DNA of 64,000 nucleotides. It comes from Gammaproteobacteria bacterium. Its GTDB lineage: Bacteria; Pseudomonadota; Gammaproteobacteria; HK1. Each line of letters begins with the position of its first letter. Position 1 is the stretch's first letter. Under the pieces are notes generated by a model, which saw nothing but the letters and a program-made list of their open reading frames with translations, was not told where the DNA came from and did not search any database. Location: contig JAJFJU010000012.1 of the NCBI GenBank assembly GCA_021773645.1, forward strand, positions 124,001-188,000. The letters run 5' to 3'. The position numbers and the translations under genes are program-made. Positions 43,865 through 51,973 of this stretch are shown in pieces.

Positions 43865-44506
43865 TCAGCTCCCTCCCTTGCCCGCGTGGGAGTTGCTGGT
43901 GTATTTCGATTGCGTATTCCGAGAGCCGTATCGCCCTATATTTGTCTGTATACGGGCGGCCAATTTCTCGGCGGGCAGGCCAAAGTCAAAGGCCGCTATG
44001 AAGTCGCCATCCGGCCCCATGAGATACATCAGGGCGGTGTGGTCCATGGAATATTCTGGTATCTGTTTGTCGTCGTCACTGGGCGGTGCCATGTAGTAGA
44101 AGCGGCTGTAGCGCACTCGAAAGCGATTAGTGACGTGGCGGATCTGTTCGGGTGTGCCGGTGAGGCCCAGTAGCCGGGGATGAAAATGATTTACGTAGCT
44201 CGCCATGATCTCCGCGGTGTCACGTTGCGGGTCGATGCTAATGAAGATCGGCTGTAATTTATTGGCGTTTGCTCCCAGCAATTTCATGGTCTGAGCGAGG
44301 GTTTGTAGACCGATGGGGCAAATCTCTGGGCAGTGGGTGTAGCCAAAGAAGATCAGCATGAAGTTGCCGCGAAAGTCTGTATCGCTGACGTTCTTTCCAC
44401 CGTGGCCGATCAGGCTGAAGGCCCCACCCGGTGCTGTCGGGGCAGCGAGTGCTGTTGTGCCCGATAGCGCGAGCAGCAAAATCCAGTGCAGGGCCCTTAG
44501 CTTCAT
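43865..44506 (-). CDS. SCO1/SenC-family copper chaperone
   Basis: This 213-residue thioredoxin-like protein has an N-terminal signal peptide, the copper-binding CPEIC (in THCPEICPIG near residue 58), and the third ligand His in SMDHTALMYLMG near residue 150. SCO proteins deliver copper to oxidase CuA sites or act as thiol-disulfide reductases. Its place between the cytochrome genes and the bd-like gene suggests that part of this complex, perhaps the cupredoxin-like product, needs copper. Confidence 0.93.
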   Translation of the reverse strand: MKLRALHWILLLALSGTTALAAPTAPGGAFSLIGHGGKNVSDTDFRGNFMLIFFGYTHCPEICPIGLQTLAQTMKLLGANANKLQPIFISIDPQRDTAEIMASYVNHFHPRLLGLTGTPEQIRHVTNRFRVRYSRFYYMAPPSDDDKQIPEYSMDHTALMYLMGPDGDFIAAFDFGLPAEKLAARIQTNIGRYGSRNTQSKYTSNSHAGKGGS

Positions 44507-44531
44507 GCCTGCGCTGCCTTTGCCCGGTTGT

Positions 44532-44630
44532 TCACAGGAACCACCAGAAAAAGCTAAGCAGGGATAGCAGCACCGTGATGAACAGGGCGGGTCCGGCCCA
44601 AGGATAGCGTTGTGCTTCGGTATCGCTCAA
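44532..44630 (-). CDS. 32-residue single-helix membrane peptide
   Basis: TTG start at 44630 overlaps the preceding stop (TTGA). The product is MSDTEAQRYPWAGPALFITV followed by LLSLLSFFWWFL, a hydrophobic helix with a tryptophan-rich end. It lies between another tiny gene and SCO. Evidence is limited to position, overlap and hydrophobicity, but the three tiny genes in a row are unlikely to be accidental. Confidence 0.55.
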   Translation of the reverse strand: MSDTEAQRYPWAGPALFITVLLSLLSFFWWFL

Positions 44631-44782
44631 AACACGTAGAACCAGAGGATTAAGCCGATCACCACGACGTTGACTGCCATACCGGCGAAGATCACCACGT
44701 CAGCGATGTTGTGCACCGGCAATAGCGCCTTCAAACTAAATGGCCGGTCCTCAGCGTGGGAATCGGAGGAGATAACGGTCAA
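44627..44782 (-). CDS. 51-residue single-helix membrane peptide
   Basis: TTG start at 44782 overlaps the stop of the upstream cytochrome gene (TTGA). An in-frame TAA two codons upstream leaves TTG as the only feasible early start. The product has a hydrophilic N-terminus (SSDSHAEDRPFSLKALLP) and a C-terminal transmembrane helix (about residues 27 to 49, IADVVIFAGMAVNVVVIGLI). It is not recognised as any known family. Its position suggests an accessory subunit of the respiratory complex. Confidence 0.6.
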   Translation of the reverse strand: MTVISSDSHAEDRPFSLKALLPVHNIADVVIFAGMAVNVVVIGLILWFYVF

Positions 44783-45153
44783 CTCCCCTTACCCTTGCAG
44801 TTACACAACTTGCGCAGGTATTTCACCAATGCGTCCGCATCCGCCTCACTAATGGTTTTGGACCAGGGCGGCATCATGGGCGATTTGCTGGCTGAGGGCC
44901 CGCCGTCCATGATCACGTTTTTCATGTCCGCATCGGAGAGCTTTTCCATTTCCTTGGCCTTAGTGAAGTTGCGTGGGTCCACCGGGAAGGTTTTGCTCAC
45001 ATTGGGGCCGTCGCCCTTGCCTTCGAGTCCGTGGCACTGGGCGCAGTAGAAGTTGAACACCTGCTCCACCTCGGCCGCCGGGGCGGGGGTGCTGAGCGCC
45101 AGGCTGAAAGCGCAGAGGAGTGCTGTATAAATTATCGATTTAGACATTTTCAT
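44779..45153 (-). CDS. Monoheme cytochrome c
   Basis: This 124-residue periplasmic cytochrome has a signal peptide (cleavage after about residue 27, PAPAAE), haem motif CAQCHGLEGKGDGP near residue 37 and an axial methionine in SPMMPPW. A cysteine pair near the C-terminus (LCNCKG) is unusual. Class I fold. It may be a soluble electron carrier between the molybdoenzyme and the oxidase modules. Confidence 0.92.
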   Translation of the reverse strand: MKMSKSIIYTALLCAFSLALSTPAPAAEVEQVFNFYCAQCHGLEGKGDGPNVSKTFPVDPRNFTKAKEMEKLSDADMKNVIMDGGPSASKSPMMPPWSKTISEADADALVKYLRKLCNCKGKGS

Positions 45154-45169
45154 AATTCCTCCGCGTGGC

Positions 45170-45817
45170 TTACTTGAAGCTGGCGACGTACTGCGCCACC
45201 TTCTTCATATTTTTTTCGCTCAATAGTCCCTTGAACACCGGCATGGAACGGACTGGTTTGAATTCTTTCGTATCCTTCAGATAGGCAAAGATCCAGTCTG
45301 GATTAAGGCGCTTGCCGGCACCCACCAGAGAGGGTCCTGAACGGCCTCCCTTGAACTTCTTTTTGCCTGGGAAGGCATGACATCCGCTGCAGGGCATTTT
45401 CTTGACGAAGATGAGGCGGCCCTTGGGGTTTTTCTTGGGCTTTATGAATCCGGACTTGACACTTTTTGAGGTCAGCGTCATGAGGAAATCGGTGACTGAC
45501 TTGGCATCGGCCGCTGCCAGCTTGGGGTGATTGCCGGGGTTGTTGACGGTCAGCGAGTTATATTTCAGCGAGCGTATGGGCTTGGGATCCTGCAACCAGG
45601 CCTGTAACCATTTTTGCTGAAACTTGCTGCCGGCATACCAGAGTTCCGGGCCCTTCTTGGCCAGTTGGTCGGCAATGCTTTTTTCCCGCGCCGGCCCCTG
45701 GGTGTAATGGCAGGCATTACATTTTTTCGCGGTAAATATCTTCTCTCCCGCATGAACGGGGGAGGCTGCCAGCATTAGTAGGGCAGAGCCTAATAAAGCA
45801 CTCGTCAATCGTTTCAT
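45170..45817 (-). CDS. Lysine-rich diheme cytochrome c
   Basis: This 215-residue exported protein has a signal peptide, haem motifs CNACHYTQGP near residue 33 and CSGCHAFPGKKKFKGG near residue 140, and a very basic stretch between and after the second motif. The ATG at 45817 is favoured over one six nt upstream because GGAG is then spaced 7 nt. The positive charge suggests docking to an acidic partner such as another cytochrome. It follows the diheme/EB_dh protein by 21 nt. Confidence 0.9.
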   Translation of the reverse strand: MKRLTSALLGSALLMLAASPVHAGEKIFTAKKCNACHYTQGPAREKSIADQLAKKGPELWYAGSKFQQKWLQAWLQDPKPIRSLKYNSLTVNNPGNHPKLAAADAKSVTDFLMTLTSKSVKSGFIKPKKNPKGRLIFVKKMPCSGCHAFPGKKKFKGGRSGPSLVGAGKRLNPDWIFAYLKDTKEFKPVRSMPVFKGLLSEKNMKKVAQYVASFK

Positions 45818-45838
45818 CAGCATTCTCCTTCAGCGCAT

Positions 45839-47479
45839 TCAGGCATTGGTTTCGTTCTCCGCTTTTCTCACTAACCACCAACCCAGCCCTGCACTAAGCA
45901 AAATGGCGAGCAGGGTATAGAGGTAAACGGTGTTGGGAGTGGGTGCTTCCAGCAGCACGTAATACCAGCTGGACAGGCTCATCAGCAGGCCGTGTTCGCC
46001 GTTGGAGCCATCCCAGGCATTGATCGCCAGCGGAATAAACTGCCCCTTAACAAACTGCACGTCGTTTTTGTCTGCCGTTAGCAGCGGGCGTTTCATCAGT
46101 ACCCGCCAGCGCCCCTGTTCCCAGCTCGCGCTACTGACTAGCTGCTGTTGTTCGGCGGGCTGATTCTTGGGTACTTGCTTCCAGCCACGGGCGATGGCTT
46201 CTTCCGCGGCTGCAAGATCCGCCTTCCAGACCCACAGATGCACCGGGTTAGAGGCGCTGCCACGGAAGAAATGAGGTTTCTTGGTGCCGGTGGTCGCCTT
46301 GATGGGAAACTGCAGGGCGACGGCGTCGCGAAAGGTTTCCAGTTGGCGTGGCACCGCATCATTGGCCGCCACATAGGAATTGTAGGCGCCGACTTTGCTT
46401 ATGTCCTTGAAGTCGACCTCCGCCTCCGGATCGTGACTCGCATCCTGAAAGGGGTCGTCCCATTCCAGCAGAAAGGCGATTTCCTGCTGGTTATAAATGG
46501 CTTTCAGGGAGACTAGGTCGATGCTCGGGTTTTGCCACCGCGGGGCACCAATCACCTGTCCCGCCAAGCGAATATCCATGGGCTTGGCGCTGTCCCATAT
46601 GGGGTCATCCGGGGTGTCGGGTAGTGCGGTATCGACCAGGCTGGCCTTGAGCACCTGGTGTTCCGTCAACTGACGCTGAAGGGATTTGATGTAATTGGCC
46701 AGTTGCCAGCGTTGCTCGGCATTTAGTGCCTTGGCAAAGGAGGGCATGGGGGTACCGTTGATGCCGGTGGAGAAGCGCATATAGATGTCTTGCACGCGGT
46801 CGCCACCCTTGATTTTCCACGGATGGGTGACGTTGCGGATGCGGATTGGGAAGCCCCAGTCATCCTCCCGATCGAAGGCTTTCTGGCCATCGCCGCGCCC
46901 CAGCTTGCCGTGGCATTCCCAGCACTTGGCCTTTTCAAATACCTTTTTGCCCTCGGCGACAATTGCGGCGCTGTAGGCTGGCATCTCTGCAGGCAGTTTG
47001 ATTTGCTTGCCCGTTTTTACCGGGTCCAGTTCGGGATCCTGAAATTCCTGGGCAAAGGTTTTGATGTAGGCGATGACCGCCCAGCGCTGTGTTTCGGACA
47101 GGCCGCTTTTGATTAGCTCATTGTCAAAGGGCTGCATGCCGGTGCCACTGAGCCCGCGGCTGATGGTACGAAACAGATCCTCGTCGGTGGGCAATTCGCC
47201 GCTGGCAGTGGTGCGGAACTTATAGGTTCCGAGGGTGAAATCCCGGGGGCGGGGATCCATATAATCCGCTGCCGGTCCGTTGCCATCGCCCACCAGACCG
47301 TGGCAGAAACTGCAGCGCTGGACATATATAACTTGACCACTGGCCACCAGTTCGGGGGTTTCTGCTGGTTTGGGACCGGTGGGTTTGTCGGCCGCGATGG
47401 CGTTGCTCGTGCCGAGCAGGCAGAGCACGCCCAATGTCATGGAGATGGCGGTTCGTGTTTTTTGCATCCAGGTCGCCAT
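45839..47479 (-). CDS. Diheme cytochrome c with ethylbenzene-dehydrogenase-gamma-like domain (module 1)
   Basis: This 546-residue exported protein has a signal peptide (to about 29), haem-c motifs CSFCHGLVGDGNGPAADY near residue 57 and CWECHGKLGRGDGQ near residue 187, an EB_dh-like domain (about 270 to 500) with IAFLLEWDDPF and HFFRGSASNPVHLWVW, and a C-terminal transmembrane helix. Start at 47479 chosen because it follows the upstream stop by 2 nt and gives a proper signal peptide. It is the module-1 partner of the 38793-40313 paralogue. The combination of haem c and possible haem b suggests electron transfer between the molybdoenzyme and the membrane. Confidence 0.88.
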   Translation of the reverse strand: MATWMQKTRTAISMTLGVLCLLGTSNAIAADKPTGPKPAETPELVASGQVIYVQRCSFCHGLVGDGNGPAADYMDPRPRDFTLGTYKFRTTASGELPTDEDLFRTISRGLSGTGMQPFDNELIKSGLSETQRWAVIAYIKTFAQEFQDPELDPVKTGKQIKLPAEMPAYSAAIVAEGKKVFEKAKCWECHGKLGRGDGQKAFDREDDWGFPIRIRNVTHPWKIKGGDRVQDIYMRFSTGINGTPMPSFAKALNAEQRWQLANYIKSLQRQLTEHQVLKASLVDTALPDTPDDPIWDSAKPMDIRLAGQVIGAPRWQNPSIDLVSLKAIYNQQEIAFLLEWDDPFQDASHDPEAEVDFKDISKVGAYNSYVAANDAVPRQLETFRDAVALQFPIKATTGTKKPHFFRGSASNPVHLWVWKADLAAAEEAIARGWKQVPKNQPAEQQQLVSSASWEQGRWRVLMKRPLLTADKNDVQFVKGQFIPLAINAWDGSNGEHGLLMSLSSWYYVLLEAPTPNTVYLYTLLAILLSAGLGWWLVRKAENETNA

Positions 47480-47481
47480 GA

Positions 47482-48441
47482 TTAGTGGGACTCCGGTATA
47501 CGTGGGGTCTTCTGGGCCAGTTCGTATTCCGCCATGATGATTTTCCAGCGCTCTTCCTCGCTGAGATTCAGCTTCCACTCCGGCATGGCGGAATCCCACG
47601 GGGTGGCTTCCGTGGGCAATCCTGGCCCACCGTTGCTAACCCGCCAGTAGGTGTAACCCTCGATGATGGTCTCGATGGTGCCGTTGTCGGTGAAGTTGAT
47701 GGGGCGCAGTTTGAATCCGTCCGCCATGGGGCCGTCACCGGCCACGCTGTCGCCATGACAGGGACGGCAGTTCATGGCGTAGAGGGCGCGTCCTTCGAAC
47801 AGATTCTTTTCCAGCAAGGCCGCTTTGGCGGTTTCTTTATCGACTTTTCCAGACTCTAATTGGGCAAGAAAATCTGTCATGGCCGCAGCGGGAATGAAGG
47901 ATAGCGGGTGTACTTCTTCCTCGTTGTTTTCAAGCCAGGCCTCCGCATCAGCCATCACTTGGGGAATCAGTTGTACCTCCTGGGCACGGGCCTGCTCGAT
48001 GAAGGCATCGATATCCGCTGCCGTGGGATTGGCAACGGGGTTGTGCAGATCTTCGAACTTGGCCGGGAAATTGGATGAGGGATGCTGGATGCGCAGCGAG
48101 GGCGGTAGTTGTGCCTTCGGTACGGCAGAGGAATACATCTGCCAGCCAATCAGCAGCGGTAGTACCACCAGGACTATCGTGCGCGGCAGTTTGCCGTAGT
48201 TTCCGCGCAGGAATTGCTTGATGGGATGAAGAAACTCATCCATATGGGTGTCGGAGAAGGTGACGAATAAGATCAGCGCCACCACCGTCAATAGCATGTA
48301 GATGAATATCAGCGTTCCCGGCACCGGTAACGGGAAGGGTAGCCCGGTGATCTGCCGGGAAACCGTGGGGATACCCCATTTCACCAAGGCATAGACCACC
48401 AGCAGGGTTAGCAGGACGGAGAAGAATCGGCTGATCTTCAT
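47482..48441 (-). CDS. Membrane-anchored monoheme cytochrome c (module 1)
   Basis: This 319-residue protein has three N-terminal helices (about 8 to 25, 42 to 62 and 84 to 101) and a periplasmic domain with CRPCHGDSVAGDGPMADG near residue 225. WRVSNGGPGLPTEATPW and an axial methionine in SAMPEW follow. Compared with its module-2 paralogue (255 residues) it has an extra acidic helical segment of about 60 residues before the haem. It overlaps the diheme gene by four nt. Confidence 0.9.
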   Translation of the reverse strand: MKISRFFSVLLTLLVVYALVKWGIPTVSRQITGLPFPLPVPGTLIFIYMLLTVVALILFVTFSDTHMDEFLHPIKQFLRGNYGKLPRTIVLVVLPLLIGWQMYSSAVPKAQLPPSLRIQHPSSNFPAKFEDLHNPVANPTAADIDAFIEQARAQEVQLIPQVMADAEAWLENNEEEVHPLSFIPAAAMTDFLAQLESGKVDKETAKAALLEKNLFEGRALYAMNCRPCHGDSVAGDGPMADGFKLRPINFTDNGTIETIIEGYTYWRVSNGGPGLPTEATPWDSAMPEWKLNLSEEERWKIIMAEYELAQKTPRIPESH

Positions 48442-49415
48442 TCGCTCTCACCCTTTTGCATCATCAGGTAGGCCTGCACATCCTGAAAATCTTTCACCGT
48501 CATGGCCTCGATGAGATCCTCGGGCATGATGCTTCTGCCCTCCTCTATCGCTATTTCCTTGATGTCGGCCTTGCTGATGGTGACTACTTCGCCGTTGTCC
48601 TTGGTGATATCGATTTCGGTCGCAGTGTCGCGGGTCTTCAAACCGATGGTGCGGCGACCTTCCTGATTCACCACCACCCAGGTTTCATAACCCTTGGAGA
48701 TTTTTTTGGCCGGCCGGAGGATGGATTCTGAGATGAACTTCAGGCCCTTTAGGCTGATGGCATTGAGATCCGGGCCAACATCGCCGCCCTCATCCTGAAC
48801 TTTGTGGCACTCGGCACAGTTGTCGTCAAAGACCTCCAGACCGGCACCGGGATCACCGCCGCCGGCGGCGGTGGCTGCGGCAATGCGGGCGTAGTATTTG
48901 GCGGAGATTTCACTGGGATTCTCTATGGCCTCGAGATCCAGCTCCCCACCCTGGCTTTGCAGATAGGCGATCACCGCTTTGATCTCGTTCAGATTGAGTG
49001 CGATAGGGGGTGCGTAGACGATGGCCATCTCGTCTTTGAAGCCCTCCACCACATAGGCACTGGGGACTGCCAGACTCTCTACCAGATAGTCAGTGGCAGT
49101 GTAGTTTTCACCAGTTTCCTCGGAGCGTTCTTTCGCCCGCTCCGCCGCACGCTCACCGATGGGCATAAGGAATTTCTCGCCGAATTGGCCTAGGTTCGGA
49201 CAGCGTACGGCGCTACCCTGATCACCAAGGCTATGACAGGTAAAGCAACGCCCCTTGCCCCAGAAGATGGACTCGCCACCTTCCGGCGTGATTTCCACGA
49301 TGCTGGCGGCCTTCTTCTCGCCACCAGTCATGGCGGTGATGGTTTGCCCCATCCACAGAAAAGCGCCGAGTAACAGCAGCAAAAACAGTAAAACTTTGCC
49401 GATGGAGCGGGTCAC
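48438..49415 (-). CDS. Diheme cytochrome c with extra C-terminal domain (module 1)
   Basis: This 325-residue protein has an N-terminal transmembrane/signal helix (residues 5 to 24), haem motifs CFTCHSLGDQGSAVRCPNLG near residue 59 and CAECHKVQDEGGDVGPDL near residue 207. The C-terminal beta-rich domain (IGLKTRDTATEIDITK, SIMPEDL) is like those fused to cytochromes of planctomycete-type dehydrogenases. GTG at 49415 overlaps the bd-like stop by four nt. The module-2 paralogue lacks the C-terminal domain. Confidence 0.9.
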   Translation of the reverse strand: MTRSIGKVLLFLLLLLGAFLWMGQTITAMTGGEKKAASIVEITPEGGESIFWGKGRCFTCHSLGDQGSAVRCPNLGQFGEKFLMPIGERAAERAKERSEETGENYTATDYLVESLAVPSAYVVEGFKDEMAIVYAPPIALNLNEIKAVIAYLQSQGGELDLEAIENPSEISAKYYARIAAATAAGGGDPGAGLEVFDDNCAECHKVQDEGGDVGPDLNAISLKGLKFISESILRPAKKISKGYETWVVVNQEGRRTIGLKTRDTATEIDITKDNGEVVTISKADIKEIAIEEGRSIMPEDLIEAMTVKDFQDVQAYLMMQKGESE

Positions 49416-51565
49416 GGCTCGTCCGTCTCTGCTTCGGCTGCCTGATCCTCGGTGGGGCCTTTCTTCGCGGCGATACCACCTAGCCAGAACATGAAGGCGA
49501 CCCCCAACATGAATACCAGTACGGTCAGACTCACCATCTGGGTCATGGTGTAGTTGCTGGGGGTGTAGGACCACGGCGAGGTATCGCGCATGACACCGAA
49601 GATGTGCCAGTCGCCGCGCAACCCGGAGCGGATGAAGCCCATCAGGCCCATATTCATGGTGATGATGAAGGTCAGTGCCAGCAGTGCGTACTGGCTGCGT
49701 ACGCTGATTTTACCCCACTGCAACTTGCCGATTTCTTTTGCATCACGGAACAGGAAGAAGTCGATGGCGGTGACCAGAATCAGACAGCTGATGAGTTGCA
49801 GGAACTGGCTGACAGCCACATTGCGCAGAAAGGGTGAGGCCTTTTCCATGACTACGAAGCCGTAGACTCCTAGGAAGATCACCACGCTAAAAGCGGTGGA
49901 TCCCAAGTAGAGGCCCTGGGCGAGCTTGCCTCGATCTTTCAGCGCTAGTATCACTGCCAGTACCGCCACGGCGCATTCGGCCAGCAGCAGATAGCCGACA
50001 GTACGGAAGTACTGCACCCGGTCGGCGGGCAGGTCCAGTTCGGCCGGGTCCATGTTCAGCAGGCTCAACCCATACTGGCCGACCATAGCCACTGCCGCGA
50101 GCCCCGCTAACGGGATAATGATCCTAGGTAATCGGCCCTGCTGGCTGATGGGGAGCACATCGCTTTTATTGCCACGCCGATAGAGCAAAAAGCTGAAAAA
50201 GGTGGAGAGAATGATGAGATTCACCACCGCGTTCTTGGCCGGCATCAGGCCCATGAACTTGAGTGTCGGATGGTATTGGCTGCCACCCATTTGCCCCACT
50301 TCCTGGCCCGTGAGCGGCAGGTTGTGCGGGGTCAGCCAGATGGCGAAAGAGATGATCAACGCAGCCAGAATCCACTTGATGTAGCCGTAGTAGCGCTGGG
50401 CACCGGGGATGCGGGTCATGCCACTCCACAGGTAGTAGTTGGTGATGATGAATAGCGAGCCCACCAGCGCCGCCTGGATGATGAAGGTCCAGGAGAAATC
50501 CCCGCCCATCATGTTGTTGCCCATCACCGCGCTGGTGGAGTAGACCTCGCGGCCTAGGTAGTAGCCGGCGAAGGGTAGGGGGATGAGGGCAGCGATGGCG
50601 ACGAAGTTGGAGATATAACCCATCCAGTCGTAATGGGCTTTTTCCTCCGGAGTTTGGGCGCCGATGAATTTCACTGCCGCGTAGGCACCGGCCACTAGGC
50701 CACCAAAGGCCAAGTTGCCGAGCATGCGGTGCATGGCGATGGGGGTGGCCAGGATGTTTTCAAAGGCCACCCACAGGGAGCCGGTCAGTGCGCCGTCCTG
50801 ATCCACGCCCGCCGGGCTCATCATGAAGCCGGCCCAACTATTGGCCAGTTGCATGATGGCGGTGCCGGCGACGTTGAGCAGGATGCCAATCATGATGTGG
50901 ACGCTCTTGCGGTCTTTCAGAATCAGAAAGCCGATGCCCGGTGGCAGGATGTAGAGCAGGGTCATGAAGGAGCGGGTGTCGCCGCGCATCTCCGGCCCCA
51001 GACCGCCGAAGAAGAACACCAGACCGAAGACGATGATGGCGCTACCGATCCCCTTGAACAGCCACTGCAGTCGTTTGCTGAATTGCTCACCGCCCTGCAT
51101 CCAGTGCCAGCCGTAGTAATAGAGGTAGAGACAGAAGGTTTCGGCGAAAAACAGCAGGGCGTACAGGAACATCACGTCCTTGAATAAGCCCGCCAAATAG
51201 CCCGTGAAGCTCGGGTAGAGGGTGAATAGGGCAAAGGCGAGCATGCCGCCGAGGGCTGCAGTAGTGGCGTAGGCGACACTTAGCAGGCTGGTGAATTCAT
51301 GCGCCAGCTTGTCGAATTTGGGATCCTTGTTACGCCAGCCCACCACCTCGATGATGACCGCGAATAGCGGTACACCGAGGACAAAGGCGGCAAAGAACAG
51401 GTGTAACTGGGCCAGGAACCAGATCACCTTGCGGGAGTCGCCACCGAGAATTTGGCGATATTCGTTAGCCTCCTGGGCGTAGGCCGGGGTTCCAACGAGG
51501 GCGAGCGCGGCTAGCGCCAGTATTGCCAGCGTTGGTTTGTACAATGGGCGGAACAGCCGATTCAT
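49412..51565 (-). CDS. Cytochrome bd-like oxidase subunit I, long form (module 1)
   Basis: This 717-residue protein has the same core as the 615-residue paralogue: QLHLFFAAF, YALLFFAET, GWHWMQ, NSWAGFMMSPAGVD, AMHRMLGNLAFGG, HYDWMGYISNFVA, and a terminal GLMGFIRSGLRG block. Two extra hydrophobic segments of about 60 residues each are present, one after GWHW (about 175 to 230) and one near 490 to 560. A signal-like leader ends in TPAYAQEA. I see no GRQPW quinol loop. Haem ligands appear conserved but oxidase activity is not shown by sequence. It overlaps the upstream cytochrome and downstream diheme genes by four nt. Confidence 0.88.
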   Translation of the reverse strand: MNRLFRPLYKPTLAILALAALALVGTPAYAQEANEYRQILGGDSRKVIWFLAQLHLFFAAFVLGVPLFAVIIEVVGWRNKDPKFDKLAHEFTSLLSVAYATTAALGGMLAFALFTLYPSFTGYLAGLFKDVMFLYALLFFAETFCLYLYYYGWHWMQGGEQFSKRLQWLFKGIGSAIIVFGLVFFFGGLGPEMRGDTRSFMTLLYILPPGIGFLILKDRKSVHIMIGILLNVAGTAIMQLANSWAGFMMSPAGVDQDGALTGSLWVAFENILATPIAMHRMLGNLAFGGLVAGAYAAVKFIGAQTPEEKAHYDWMGYISNFVAIAALIPLPFAGYYLGREVYSTSAVMGNNMMGGDFSWTFIIQAALVGSLFIITNYYLWSGMTRIPGAQRYYGYIKWILAALIISFAIWLTPHNLPLTGQEVGQMGGSQYHPTLKFMGLMPAKNAVVNLIILSTFFSFLLYRRGNKSDVLPISQQGRLPRIIIPLAGLAAVAMVGQYGLSLLNMDPAELDLPADRVQYFRTVGYLLLAECAVAVLAVILALKDRGKLAQGLYLGSTAFSVVIFLGVYGFVVMEKASPFLRNVAVSQFLQLISCLILVTAIDFFLFRDAKEIGKLQWGKISVRSQYALLALTFIITMNMGLMGFIRSGLRGDWHIFGVMRDTSPWSYTPSNYTMTQMVSLTVLVFMLGVAFMFWLGGIAAKKGPTEDQAAEAETDEP

Positions 51566-51963
51566 CGGGTCGCCTCAGCATTATCTTTCCGAGCTGCGAT
51601 TAAGATCACGGATGGCCCTTCATTGCTATGGCCCGCCTTTGCTGGCGGCTGATGGAATTGGCGCGCGTAACGCAATGCGGCCTGCTGTTCTGCATCGCTG
51701 AGGGCACCGGCCCACGGCGGCATGGCACCCTTGCCGTCACGGATGCTGGTTAATAGCTCTGTGTCATTTTTCTCCAGCCGCTCCCCTTTAATGAAGTTGG
51801 GGGCCCCCGGCATGATGGGCACACCGTCATAGCCGTGACACATGGCGCAGTTGTCTTCGTACAGTTCCTGAGCCTCGGCCAGTTCTATCTTTTCCGCGGC
51901 CAGTGCCGGGGTGGATAGGCTGAACAGGATGATGAGGCCATTTATAAGTGTGGTTTTCGTCAT
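51562..51963 (-). CDS. Monoheme cytochrome c
   Basis: This 133-residue periplasmic cytochrome has a signal peptide (cleavage after about LAAEK), haem motif CAMCHGYDGVPIMPGAP near residue 40 and an axial methionine in GAMPPWAG. The ATG at 51963 is 10 nt after the HEAT gene stop. Its C-terminal tail (about 30 residues) is hydrophilic. It sits directly before the bd-like gene and overlaps it. Confidence 0.9.
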   Translation of the reverse strand: MTKTTLINGLIILFSLSTPALAAEKIELAEAQELYEDNCAMCHGYDGVPIMPGAPNFIKGERLEKNDTELLTSIRDGKGAMPPWAGALSDAEQQAALRYARQFHQPPAKAGHSNEGPSVILIAARKDNAEATR

Positions 51964-51973
51964 CCGGAATTCT

